From assembly GCA_964019135.1 (NCBI GenBank), contig CAXHSH010000614.1:162698-226697 (forward strand): a DNA stretch of 64,000 nt, in the 5' to 3' direction. Below are positions 21,015 to 31,995 of this stretch, piece after piece (positions within the stretch are counted from its first letter, which is position 1; every line of letters begins with the position of its first letter). The DNA comes from Arenicola marina (lineage: Eukaryota > Annelida > Polychaeta > Arenicolidae). The position numbers and the translations under genes were made by a program. A model generated the notes under the pieces. The model made no database searches. It saw nothing but the letters and a program-made list of their open reading frames with translations, and had not been told where the DNA came from.

Positions 21015-21372
21015 CTCTCAGACAAAGTAAATTACCCAGGTGAAAAAAGTAATACTTGCTGCCTAATACTTGATCATCTGAGTTTACTATACAGAGCCAT
21101 AATCTGCTCATGTGGCTCATATGTCATATTGCTCGGTCAGTTGCTTAAAAATCATGCTTAATTTTACTTAATAAATGACAATAATAACATTCTATACACT
21201 TCACTTGTGTGCATATGTACATGTCATGTACATATGAAGTCCTTACACAGAGACTATACCAGAAATAGATTATAACACTACCGAATTTAGATAAGAATTA
21301 AGGAATTAACATGATTAATTAAGGCTAAAACCCTTCAAGTAATAAATAACAGGAATATATAAATATCCACAC

Positions 21373-21820
21373 CTATTCTAAATGCCTCAATAGCATTTGG
21401 CAAATGAATATTGTCTGGAGGTCTGCAAATATCTGCAGCATAGCTCTTCATGCATCTAAAAGACAAAAACACAGATAAGCTTATTAAATTGTTCCAATAA
21501 TTTTCTTGGTGGGGAGAGGTAAAGTCATATGCTGGCCCTTTCATATTGACACACCATTGATATTACAGCTGCATAAAAAACATGATTGATTAAAAATGCA
21601 AAATTTGGCACAAATTAATCAAAGGCATGTAATTGCATCTGTATAGCTACCTAATGAAGCTTACTCATAATCATATGTAATGAAACCATAAAGAATTTAA
21701 ATATAACTGAAATTTACCTGCAATTTTCAGCATAGATGTTGCTTCTGCCAGCTTATTTCTTCGCTGGTGTATAACCGCATTGAGAGTGACACCTCTGTCA
21801 TTTCTCCTGGGGGGTCACTG
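21373..21820 (-). CDS. Two possible exons of an unidentified gene
   Basis: Minus-strand segment 21718-~21820 reads RNDRGVTLNAVIHQRRNKLA and then EATSMLKIA before a GTAAAT donor. Segment 21373-21455, after TTGTCTTTTAG, reads CMKSYAADICRPPDNIHLPN and then AIEAFRIG before GTGTGG. Both look protein-like and have plausible splice sites, but their phases do not fit each other and no family is recognised. They may belong to different transcripts or be chance. Confidence 0.27.
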
Positions 21821-22115
21821 AAGGCATCAGCTGGTCAGCAACCCCCCCCCCCCCCCCCCCCCGCTGAACTGGAAAGTAAACATTCTCGATTTTCGCGAAA
21901 CGTCCGCCCGTTCGGAGATTTCTTCCACGTATTTCCGCCTACAGTCACATAACTTTTTTTCCTAAATAGCCATGCGTCTGCTTTTTTTTCTGGTTTCGTT
22001 TATATGCGTTAAAACTATTTCAGGAGCAAGTTTAAATCTTATTTCAGCCAAAACTCTTTCACTTTCTCCAAAACTTTGTCAACGGGCGGCCATTATGCAC
22101 CACACTGAGCTAAAG

Positions 22116-24358
22116 TTAGCACAGCCAATGAGAATATTCAAAACAGGCGGAGCGCGTTGACCAATCCCTGCCAACCTTAGATTGGCCGTTTACAGCCTCA
22201 CATGGAGTGAGCGGAGGTGGGGCTGTGGAAGAGCCTAGGTCCGTTAGAGCCTGCAGCTCTGGCTCTCCCGTGCATTCAAAATGCCACCATCGCGGGCACA
22301 CCGTACACCCAACCCAGGTCTCCGGTGAACCTTCGGTTGTGAGGCACTTGGGACATGTTGGGCCTGTCACGTCATCGTCATCGTCGCTGGTGTCCATGTA
22401 CGGGACCAAGTCGCAATCGCTCTCCGTCTCGCTGCCAAGGTCCCTTTCCATGTTTCTCTCTCGTCTCTTGGTCTTTTTCCTGTCACTTTCTTCCTTCTTC
22501 TGTTTCTTCTTCTCTTCTCTCTCCAGTGTCTTCCTCTTTCTCTCGAGCTTCGTCTGTTACTGTCGCTCTTCTCGCTCCTCCCTCTTCCTCAACCGTTCGT
22601 GCTTCCTCTGCTCCTTTGCAGCTTCTTCATCCCAGCAGCCACGGGACCAGCCCGCGCCGCACCCTCTCTCATCCTAGCAGCCACGGGACCAGCCCGCGCC
22701 GCACCCTCCCTCATCCCAGCAGCCACGGGACCAGCCTGCGCCGCACCCTCCCTCATCCCAGCAGCCACGGGACCAGCCCGCGCCGCACCCTCCATGACCA
22801 AGGGACCAGCCGTAAAGCTCTCTGGCACCGGCAGAGCGGCAACAGGTCCAACCTGCGCCTCGACGCCAGCCACTGGAGACTGGCGAGCAGAGGTGGGAAG
22901 GACCCAGCTTGGATGTGTCCACCGCAGCGACAGAAAGCGGGAAGAGTCCTGCGCGCCTAAATGCATGGGACGCATTTTCCTGGGTAGCCTCACCAGGGTG
23001 GGCACCACGCCAGGCCTTCACCACCGTCCGCCAGGAATTTTTAATTGGCCCAAAGAAGCCGATGTCACATGGCTGTAACAGGTGAGTGGCATTCGGCAAA
23101 AGACAATACAATACGACCTCATGAGCAAGACAATACTCAGATGCACTCAAACTAACATGGGTTGAGTGTCCATCAACAAACAAAATGATAGGAAATTTAA
23201 TTCAATTGCTCTTGGCGAAAGAAACTAAGGAGCCAAGCCACTGAAGGAAAACGTCGGAATCCATCCACCCGTTGGTGCTGGTAGCATAAAGGGCGCCAGG
23301 ATATGCCTCTAATCCTATGTCGCGGAGTCGCTGGCCGGGGAAGACGATCAGGGGCGGTAGGTAGTCCCCGAGAGCATTAAATCCCGCCATGACGGTCAGC
23401 TGCGTCTTGCTCCCGCCGACCACCTAATACACAGTCCGGCGTCCCTTTGGCGCCAGCACCTGGCCGGTCGTTACGCACAGGGGAAAGTCGGACTCGTCTG
23501 CATTGAAGACGCGGCGAGGGTCGCTGGTCATCGAGACCCAATCCGGCACTTCCCGCCGCCCGAACTCCTCTAGGTCGCGGAACCAGGCCTCCAGCATGGG
23601 AAGGGACACGGCGGCCCGCTGTTGTGTGAGGGCCTGCGGTGTCCGTCCAGCAATGGATGGATTCCGCATGGTAAAGGCCCTGTACCAATCGTTTCCTAAA
23701 ATTAAGTCGATAAAGGCGCGCATATATACTTCTAGCCATGTGCATAATAGATATATCCGTCATCTTATCAGCAAAACTACTTTTAATTAACTATAGCTGT
23801 TGATCCATTGCCCCCCCCCCCCCCCTCCCCTTGCGCCTGTTTTCCTATATAGTGACTTGATAGAAACAAAGTAATCTTATGAATTTGGTGAAGACTCTTT
23901 GATGGTGTCGGTGCGAGCTTTACCAGAAATGATAGCAATCGTATCAGTCATATCTAACCTCAAACAGCCAAAGCATCGTCTACATTAGAGCTTATGAATA
24001 AATTTAAGTTACCTGGCAAGTTGTTGGTAAACGGGGAAAGTCTCCCATCCGCGTCCAGGACGCGCCTAACGTCATTTTTCACGTCGGCTCGGGTGACCCG
24101 GAAGCCGAGGTCGCACATCCGAGTGGTGTGCGAGACGAGGAGTCGTTCCTCGGCGGCCGTAATTACCGGCTGGGGTCCAGGACGAGTAGACTCCTCCGGG
24201 ACTCTGCCGGACAGCTTGTCCAACAGAGTTGTCCTGGGCACCCCGTAGAGCCGCGCGGCAGTCTTCTTTGCCATACCGGCCTCCCGAACCATCTTAATGG
24301 CCAAGGCCATGTTTCCCGGCTCGTACGTCACTCGCTTGGCCTTTAGCTGATTCGCCAT
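22116..24358 (-). pseudogene. pogo/Tigger-like DDE transposase with PHD-like C-terminus (one intron)
   Basis: Exon 1 (24013-24358) encodes MANQLKAKRVTYEPGNMALA and a pipsqueak/CENP-B type helix-turn-helix (KKTAARLYGVPRTTLLDKL). Exon 2 (22116-23695) joins in phase (NNLPG|NDWYRAF) across a 317-bp intron. DDE_1 catalytic motifs are FNADES, LFVDGHSTHV and LLQPCDIGFFGPIKNSW. A 14-residue repeat and a Lys/Glu-rich linker follow, then a Cys/His finger CPKCLTTEGSPETWVGCTVC with WWHFEC, the PHD-like tail found in some Tigger/jerky-type transposases. In-frame stops occur at ~23424, ~23202, ~22674 and ~22560, while the frame is otherwise kept over 1.5 kb. This indicates a recently inactivated copy. Terminal inverted repeats were not located. 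Confidence 0.88.
22627..22794. repeat. 42-bp in-frame tandem repeat inside transposase
   Basis: Four copies of a 42-bp unit (tcatcccagcagccacggga ccagcccgcg...), with only a few substitutions among them. 42 is a multiple of three, so on the minus strand it gives a repeated 14-residue unit with Gly-Cys-Gly-Ala-Gly-Trp and Arg-Gly-Cys-Trp-Asp-Glu. It sits between the DDE domain and the charged linker. Confidence 0.9.
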
Positions 24359-24599
24359 TTTTCTATGCAACATGCAAGTGTTCAGTTCGTAAATTTGTTT
24401 CTTTTAAAACGACCTGATATTATTCGCAACTGCGCATAATTCCGATTTGTGAGATTAGATCAGCTAAAGGAAGTCATCAACGTTTTTTGCAGAGAAATCT
24501 TTAGAATATAACTTAGGCGTATTTACTATGGTGTGTTCAAAGCGACTTCAGTTGATGCAAATTAGCATAGTTTAAATCCAAATGTCTCTAAAAATTAAG

Positions 24600-25020
24600 A
24601 TTTTTAGATATGTGGGAGTTTAATATGTTAAATCAGTTTTGGGAGCGCCACTACTCCCCCCCCCCCCGCCGGTCACCGGTCTATATAATGCCCCCACCCC
24701 ATCCTGACCCGTCTATAAATGTTCCCACCCGACCTCACCCCGCAGTGCACCGCTATCCATACTCCATTCCGGGTACCATTGTTTGGAGACCCGCTAGCCC
24801 TGCACGCACCCGGCTTCAGCCAACAGAACGCCGCCACTGGGATACTGCCCCCCCCCCCCCCCCACGTCACCCCACTAAGCGCGGCAACAGTTTTGAACAT
24901 AGCACCGCCAGACACTCCTCTCACCCGGTCTAAAGTTGCAGTACCAGGCAGTCTGGTAGTCAGCAGTGGAGTGTCAATACCCCCCCCCCCCCTCTACTCC
25001 CCGTCGGTCGTAATAACGTA
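24600..25020. other. C-rich spacer with three poly-C runs
   Basis: Runs of 12, 16 and 13 C at 24656-24667, 24848-24863 and 24980-24992, separated by C-rich sequence with tatataatg and tataaatg elements. No coding evidence. Confidence 0.55.
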
Positions 25021-25190
25021 AAATGGAACAATAATAAATAACACTGTGTATAACAACACGTTTTATTCAAACTCCAAAACCAAATAAACTTTATTGAAGT
25101 GCGTATAATTGATAAAGAAGAATATCGGTAAGTCAATTTCCAAAATTTAACCGGGTGACGATAACATCCCACTTGCGTATTTTCCAATTT

Positions 25191-25564
25191 GTAGTTATCG
25201 ACACCACCGTTCTATGTCTGCCAAGGCCGAGAGTTATCCTAACGAAAAGCTGCAGTGCATGAGGCACACAGCAGCAAACATTTACAATCATTGCCATCTT
25301 ATTTACGTTGAATTACTCTCAGAAATAACGATACCGACTTGCTATGTGCACTAACGAAACATTTAAGGGCCGCCATTTTGAAAGGAAACGACCAGGAACA
25401 TGTCAAAACATCAAAATATATCAGTCACCTTCCGTGCGACGACTTTGTTGATGTTTGTGCACAGACGACACGTTAGCGCGCGAAATTTGAAACAAAGTTG
25501 GGCAGGCATGCGTATGCGCAGTAATAAATTAAACGTAGTTTACGTCGAGGGTGTCGATAACTAC
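25191..25564. mobile_element. Short inverted-repeat element (MITE-like), 374 bp
   Basis: Perfect 15-bp inverted repeats gtagttatcgacacc (25191-25205) and ggtgtcgataactac (25550-25564). The same sequence appears three times at 12.5-12.7 kb. The interior contains gccgccattttg (YY1-like) and gcatgcgtatgcgca (NRF1-like), so a promoter is also possible. The right end is followed by ccag-ta, which would fit a CTGG-led terminus next to TA; the left end lacks it. Confidence 0.5.
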
Positions 25565-25714
25565 CCAGTATCGATAATACCCTTTTTACTTGGTTGTGAT
25601 ATGACTAGATGGGTAAATATTATCGAAACAAAATTCAGTAGCTACACAAAACTTGATGCTGCGGTCGGTGAACATCGTCGGCATTGACATACATCATGAT
25701 GTATCCCGCTTACC

Positions 25715-25825
25715 ATGCGTGACGTCTCAATGACTAGTCCAGAATTCGGGGCGCTCGGGTTAATCGATGATGGAGAAGCGCACCGGCTGTGGTGGCTGGC
25801 GTGGGCCGCGCGCCATCCACCTCAG
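25715..25825 (+). CDS. Possible first exon, unidentified
   Basis: Plus-strand frame MRDVSMTSPEFGALGLIDDG and then EAHRLWWLAWAARHPPQ (37 codons), ending exactly at CAG|GTATAG, a plausible donor. It lies ~150 bp downstream of the inverted-repeat/promoter-like block. No matching downstream exon was found and the family is unknown. The minus strand of the next 300 bp also has exon-like frames, so the strand is uncertain. Confidence 0.3.
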
Positions 25826-26396
25826 GTATAGTTTATTAGTACGACGGCCTGGGGCCGTATGTATGAAGCGGGGATACAGTTATCCTCGGAGAGCGCCTAA
25901 TGCGCTGGTGCGTCGAAGACGTCATTCACATCCGTCTTCATGATCTGTCAGGATCTCCACCCTCTTGCCTCGTACAGACGTCCTTAATGGGGTGGTTGGT
26001 GTGTTCTCCGGCTGCTGGCCTCGTCATCGTCAACCGCAAAGTGCAAGATGTCCTTAAACATGGGAGACGCTCATGCGTTATTGTCTCTATCAGCTTTTGA
26101 CATCACAGAATGATATCCCAGCCAGTAAATCTGTATAAATATTCTTGATTCTTTCCTTGAACACCCGTCGCTTACGTCTACGAAATGTCTGTATTGGGTG
26201 ACCGCGATGCGTGCCTGCGCGGCATTAAAGGTTCACAACTGTTTAACTGCGGCGTGTCGGCTCAGAGACTTTCTGGCGAAAGTTTCCTCCGATTAACTTT
26301 GTCTTAGTTGTGCATATTTTATTCACGTTTTCACCTAAGGTTCAAAATAAGGTGTCATTATTTCAGAAAGTGTACTTGAAACACATGTTAGTGAAT

Positions 26397-26702
26397 CTAC
26401 GTGCCATAGCAACTGCGACACAAACGTTCCCATTTGTATAATAATTTTCTTCCTGGACTGCCCTGTAATCCCTGGAACACGCACTGCTCCCCACACCGAC
26501 CGTCCCACAAAACCACGGGCTCCCACTTCCATCGGCAGGCACCAGCCTTCCAGCTTTGTTCCGGACACTCATCTACTAGCGGCTGGTATTTGCTTTTCGT
26601 CCGCTCATAGGCATCCTCTATTATCTCCTCCGCACGGTCCACGGAATCACCACTACACAAGATGTCTCTATAAATGTTCCGGTTTTCCTGAGATGTAATC
26701 AA
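26397..26702 (-). CDS. Probable terminal exon of a Cys-rich protein
   Basis: After a good acceptor (TATTTCATTTCAG) the minus strand is open for 101 residues: LITSQENRNIYRDILCSGDS, then an acidic helix (DRAEEIIEDAYERTKSKYQP) and a Cys/Trp-rich tail (WKAGACRWKWEPVVLWDGRC). Composition suggests a secreted or extracellular protein, but I do not recognise the family and did not find the preceding exon. Confidence 0.4.
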   Translation of the reverse strand: MITSQENRNIYRDILCSGDSVDRAEEIIEDAYERTKSKYQPLVDECPEQSWKAGACRWKWEPVVLWDGRCGEQCVFQGLQGSPGRKLLYKWERLCRSCYGT

Positions 26703-27289
26703 CTGAAATGAAATATAAACCAGAAAATGAAATGCCACAAACATAAAAGTAGGATGCTGCCTTACGTCCCACCAAAAAAAGGGAAAGAAACACATATTAA
26801 AAATCTGCCATGAAAATAGGTTGTTGTTGAATTGAGATTGAAAAACTAACCAACGAAAACGAAATCAAAACGAGAAAATGTAATGTCAAACATTAAAAGC
26901 TGGTTTAATTAACGTATGGAAAAAAAGAATAGTAACATCTTATCATTGTGTCATATTCTAGTTCCTATTTAAAGCGTAATTAGGAATTAATTCATCTGAT
27001 GAATGTTTGAGCTGGTTATATGTGGAGAGACATCTACTGTTACCAAGGAATAAGTAGCAACTTCTTTCCAATTCGATTGCCAACAGTACAATAACTCTTT
27101 TTTTTCCAAAGACGAATTATCTATCATCCTCTATGATCACACCTAGTGCTGATCCTGTGGCAACTTTTCTTCAATTCGATTGACAATACAATAACCCCTA
27201 CGACAGTCACAGCATCAATGTTAAATTGGGTCTCCCTTATGGTGAAAGTTTGTTTCCTCACACTAAACACCTGTAACTAATATCCTATA

Positions 27290-27870
27290 CATGAACAAAC
27301 CTAGCCCTGATACATGACTCTCATACGCGCTGGTACCCGACGCGCGAGAGAGTCATGAAGTACAACCCGCATGAGACCAGGAATTGGTGGGGGTGCATGT
27401 GCATCATGTAGCTATTTGCCCTTATCACTAGATACCCTACCACCAAAAGTGATGGAAAGTAATTCCACAAGTGTTAAACTTTTCTTTCGTGGCTTCACAT
27501 TCAATGTCAGCCTTTTATACATGCACTAAATAGCAAGTTTACGCAAACTCGCTCCGTCACTTTGAGAATCTCGCAACGGAAGATAAGCCAAAATGGCGGA
27601 GCGAGTGTCGAGAAAAATGTGTTGTTTATGGCAGTAATGACACTTTTTTTTCAATCCCCCCAGCGAATATAAGACAACGAAAGAAAAGTTCAACAATTGT
27701 GGAATTACCTTTTATCGCTTTGGAAGGTAGAAGATTTATTGATAAGGGCAAAAGCCTACAAGATGCACAAACACCCCCACGAATTCCTGGCCTCATGTGG
27801 GGTGCACTTCATGGCTCTCTCGCGCGTCGGGTACCAGCGCGTATGAGCAGCCATGTATCAGGGCTAGAAC
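27290..27870. repeat. Long imperfect inverted repeat, ~210-bp arms around a YY1-like centre
   Basis: Left arm ~27290-27500 and right arm ~27670-27870 are reverse complements with moderate divergence. For example catacgcgctggtacccgac at ~27329 pairs with gtcgggtaccagcgcgtatg at ~27827, and ggaattggtgggggtg with cacccccacgaattcc. The ~170-bp centre holds aaaatggcggagcgag, a YY1-like site. The arms look like a once-coding sequence copied head to head; the right arm has partly open plus-strand frames. Confidence 0.82.
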
Positions 27871-28303
27871 AAACCAGGATCGCATCCAGCTGGTCCTGTG
27901 GTCAAAGACGGTTGCCAACGAAGAAGACGCAAGTAGCAACTTTCTTTCAATTCGAGGGAGTCGTATAATAAATAAGGACTGTATAATGCAGGGAACACTG
28001 TATTATCATACGATTTAGGTATCACATTTGTTGGTTAAAAGTTAAAGGTATTTTTTTTTACTGTTTTGAACCGAGATTTTAATCAACAACCAAATGTAGC
28101 GTATGCACCATTTTGACAATAATCTTTAAATAAAAATAAATTGGCGAATGATACCATTGCGTTCCATTAAACCAGATCACTAACCTATAATGAAACCCAA
28201 AGTGGGCTTTGAAGACTCAGACCCTTGTTGGACTAGGGTGAAGACGATCTCTTGCAAAAAGGTCACGTTTTATTGGGCCACCTTTCTTCTCCATTTAATT
28301 TAT

Positions 28304-28670
28304 CCTCGAATGCATGTAGTGACAGTCGTAACAGCTAGTACACACCCTCCCGGTTTTTGTCGAGGAGCTTGAATTTACTGGCAAATACGTATTTGGGCGG
28401 AACAGGATCCCAGAGACAACAAGCATATCTGAAGGGTTCATCTCCTTGAGGACGGACTCGAAGGAAGCGACAATATTTGCATTTAAATGCACATCATTGG
28501 TGCCGCAATGAATAATAATAATGTCAAAGCCACTGACCTTTATCTTACTAATTCTAATATGTTACAGCAGCTTATCCAATGTCAAGCATGGAAAGGCTTG
28601 AACAAAAGTCTCCCTGGTTTGTTTTGCAAATTTGCAAATACTGTCAGAAATACGAGTAAATCTCGCTCAA
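28304..28670 (-). pseudogene. SGNH-hydrolase-like fragment
   Basis: The minus strand encodes ISDSICKFAKQTRETFVQAF (block I, Asp-Ser region), CLTLDKLL, then VSGFDIIIIHCGTNDVHLNA (block III/IV with the conserved G-x-N-D) and MLVVSGILFRP. This pattern is that of SGNH/GDSL hydrolases, which in invertebrate genomes occur both as host genes and as esterase domains in CR1-type LINE ORF1. One in-frame stop interrupts it and both ends fade into non-coding sequence, so this is a decayed fragment. A LINE-derived origin is likely but not shown. Confidence 0.6.
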
Positions 28671-29269
28671 TAGACCAGGTCAGTTGAAAGGACACTGTAT
28701 AGCCACTCCTAGTCAACTTGAGATATATGGACGCGATCGTATATAGTACGGATGGTTCACAATATGGCTGACGTAGGTCTATGCTTCTTTTGGGGCAATA
28801 GCAATATCTCGACATCTTTCTTGCTAATTAGGTGTTGTCATCATCAAGTATCAAGTATATATTAATTATCTGATACCTTGAGATAGTAGCCGGAGTATTA
28901 TTAATTTGTTAGAGATATCACAAGCGGGCCCAAAAGGAGTACAAAGAGTCAAATTGGAAGAAATTTCAATTCGGTCAGACTACTTGTCCTACTGCTGGAG
29001 TGAACAAGGAACTGATGGTGTGGGCACCTTCTGCACTCCGTCATAGTAGCAATGCCACTCCCACGCAATATGGTGCCAATAGTGGTGGACTCAGGGTCGG
29101 AGTGAGTGTTGGCGCGCGCTGGAGTCTGCCAGTTACGAATTACCAGTTATGGTCTGCCATTTATGGAGAGAGGCGCGGCGTATGCCAGTTAATGTCTGTT
29201 TGCCACTTATGCCGGGGAGCAAGGTGGGGGGGGGCTATATTATGCATGAGTAATAATATTCCACGGCAC

Positions 29270-31120
29270 CGGCCGTCTCCCAATCTACCACTTACGCTAA
29301 TTAGACTCTTTGGGGCCCAGGGCCACGGCCAAATTAGGCAATGTATATGATGGGAAACCATACATGCCTACCAGAGATACATTTTCGTTCAATATAGGGC
29401 CTTCCTCTCCCATTCCAAAAGCAACCATATTCCCAGAACTGGCCGACTCCCAATCTGCCACTTACGCAAATTGGACTCTTTGGGGCAAAGGGCATAATTG
29501 GGCAATGTATATGGTGGCAAAGCGCGTTCCTACCCGTGCACCAGAGGTGCATTTCCTCTCAATATGGGGCCTTTCTATCCAATTTTATAAGCAATCCTAT
29601 TCCCTAGCACTGGCCGACTCCCAATCTGCCACTTACGCAAATTGGACTCTTTGGGGCACAGGGCAAAACTGGGCATTGTATATGGTGGGAAACCGCCTCC
29701 TTACTCACCAGAGATGCATTTCCTCTCAATATGGGGCCTTTCTGGTGGGCAAGGAGGCGGTTTGCCACCATATACAATGCCCAATTTAGCCCTGTGCTCC
29801 AAAGAGTCCAATTTGCGTAAGTGGCAGATTGGGAGTCGGCCAGTGCCTAGGAATAGGGTTGCTTATAAAATTGGATAGAAAGGCCCCATATTGAGAGGAA
29901 ATGCATTTCTGGTGGGTAAGGAGGCGGTTTGCCACCATATGCATTGCCCAATTTTGCCCTTTGCCCCAAAGAGTCCAATTTGCATAAGTGGCAGATTAGG
30001 AGTCGGCCAGTGCTGGGGAATAGGGCTGCTTATATAATTGGACAGAAAGGCGCAATATTGAGAGGAAATGCACCTCTGGTGGGTAGGGAGACGGTTTCCC
30101 ATCATATACATTGCCCAATTTGGCCCTGTGCCCCAAAGAGTCCAATTTGCGTAAGTGGCAGATTGGGAGTCGGCCAGTGCTAGGGAATCGGGTTGCTTAT
30201 AAAATTGGATAGAAAAGCCCCATATTGAGAGGAAATGCACCTCTGGTGGGTAGGGTGGCGGTTTCCCACCATATACATTGCCCAATTTTGCCCTGTGCCC
30301 CAAAGAGTCCAATTTTCATAAGTGGCAGATTAGGAGTCGGCCAGTGCTGGGGAATAGGGCTGCTTATATAATTGGACAGAAGGCGCCATATTGAGAGGAA
30401 ATGCATTTCTGGTGGGTAGGGAGGCGGTTTGGCACCATATACATTGCCCAATTTAGCCCTGTGCCCCAAAGAGTCCAATTTGCGTAAGTGGCAGATTGGG
30501 AGTCGGCCAGTGCCTAGGAATCGGGTTGCTTATAAAATTGGATAGAAAGGCCCCATATTGAGAGGAAATGCATCTCTGCAGGGTAGGGAGGCAGTTTGCC
30601 ACCATATACATTGCCCAATTTGGTCCTGTGGCCCAAAGAGACCAATTTGCGTAAGTGGCAGATTGAGAGTCGGCCAGTGCTGGGGAATAGGGATGCTTAT
30701 ATAGTTGGATAGAAAGGCGCCATATTGAGAGGAAATGCATTTCTGGTGAATAGGGAGGCGGTTTCCCATCATATATACATTGCCCAATTTGGCCCTGTGC
30801 CCCAAAGAGTCCAATTTGCATAAGTGGCAGATTGGGAGTCGGCCAGTGCTAGGGAATCGGGTTGCTTATAAAATTGGATAGAAAGACCCCATATTGAGAG
30901 GAAATGCATTTCTGGTGGGTAAGGAGGCGGTTTGCCACCATATACAATGCCCAATTTAGCCCTGTGCTCCAAAGAGGCCAATTTGCGTAAGTGGCATATT
31001 GGGAGTCCGCCAGTGCTAGGGAATAGGGTTGCTTATAAAATTGGATAGAAAGGCCCCATATTGAGCGGAAATGCATCTCTGGTGGGTTGGGAGGCGGTTT
31101 CCCATGATATACATTGCCAT
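29270..31120. repeat. Satellite array, ~167-bp unit, with internal orientation switch
   Basis: About three units run in one orientation (29270-29742) and about eight in the other (29743-31120). In the second block the start ggtgggtaaggaggcggttt recurs at 29743, 29911, 30078, 30245, 30411, 30578, 30745, 30914 and 31081, i.e. every 166-169 bp. Conserved blocks are tgccacttacgcaaattgga and gcccaattttgccctg. Frames stay open across units on both strands because the unit is close to 168 bp; I do not consider these genes. Confidence 0.93.
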
Positions 31121-31383
31121 ATTGTTGCCCTGTTTAATACCATACAGCCGCTCTGACCCTGTCCATAGGACAGTAATCGAGTTGTTTAAATTTTTACAAC
31201 ATGGCATGCACATCCCTATTATCGCCCGCCAAAAAATAAACTAAACCCTGGAGCGAAATAGGGTTGCGGTACCCGTGTGTCTCTATGACCTGTCGAAACA
31301 TGACCAGTGCCTTGTTCTTTTAACAGATGAATAATGCAAATTTGCCACATGTTAAACGAATACTCACTTAACTTGTCCCACCA

Positions 31384-31800
31384 TCAGACCATGTCCACCA
31401 AGTAACTCTGCACGGACCGCGAGTAGGAGGACTCACTTCCGGAAGCACTTACAGAAACCGTTTCAACGGCTTCAGTAAGTGGCAGATATTGTAAATGGAA
31501 CATCACAACTGGCAGACTCCGGCGCGAGAGATACACACTTGCAGGGTCGCCACAAAGGGGACATGTATAATCGGTTTCATGCTTGTCTTTTGGGTGATCA
31601 AGACATGGAACGTGATCATAATCCATTTCAAAAGTATGGAAGCCTGGGTCAACAAAGTGGTGATGCGAACACGATCGCACCAAACGAGTACCAATAGCCA
31701 AGTACCAATAGCCAGCGGTGGTAAGGGGCTGCCTGACCCTGCATAAAATGGCTTGCGGATGTCGGGCAAGGACACACCACCAGTGGCATCATAATTGTCA
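31384..31800 (-). pseudogene. Unidentified Cys/His-rich coding segment
   Basis: The minus strand encodes SLPDIRKPFYAGSGSPLPPL, then FVDPGFHTFEMDYDHVPCLD and DYTCPLCGDPASVYL, and ends VQSYLVDMV. The Cys/His spacing suggests a zinc-binding fold, but no family is recognised. A 14-bp direct duplication (tggctattggtact twice, ~31694-31721) splits the frame. It may belong with the open frames further upstream on the same strand. Confidence 0.4.
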
Positions 31801-31995
31801 TTGGTCAGGAAAAACGATCAACAGGGTCCAAATTGTCTCAAAACCACAAAACACATGTTTGTCCATGTCGTCAGACTTGGCAGCCAGGTTTACCTTGGTT
31901 AGCTGCATTCGTATTGCAGCTGTACTTGACATCTGCCTTTACGTACAGGAACGGTTAACATGTTTATAATAAATACAGTGTTGGTGTATTGAAGC

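Larger units (their letters stand above)
15749..21019 (+). mobile_element. Gypsy (Ty3-like) LTR retrotransposon, nearly whole
   Basis: Element bounded by 172-bp LTRs (15754-15925 and 20843-21014), each beginning TGTGG and ending CA, flanked by the 5-bp duplication CTCTC (15749-15753; 21015-21019). A primer-binding site follows the 5' LTR and a purine-rich tract precedes the 3' LTR. Parts in order: gag with CCHC-like knuckles, aspartic protease, reverse transcriptase, RNase H and integrase. I count 3 differences between the LTRs over 172 bp (about 98% identity), so insertion is recent. Internal coding is largely open, with perhaps one or two interruptions. It is best treated as a young fossil. 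Confidence 0.95.

Noticed and set aside
22207-23078. Plus-strand Ser/Phe- and Pro/Ala-rich ORFs
   Set aside because: Antisense of the transposase charged linker and 42-bp repeats.
22116-24358. RAG/ProtoRAG or Harbinger transposase
   Set aside because: Motifs (NADES, VDGHSTH, QPCD) and the psq/CENP-B type HTH are of the pogo/Tigger DDE_1 family.
29310-31213. Series of overlapping ORFs on both strands encoding repeats of LFGAQG/QSATYANWTLWG
   Set aside because: They are the 167-bp satellite read in frame by accident of unit length; they appear on both strands and stop at unit variants.
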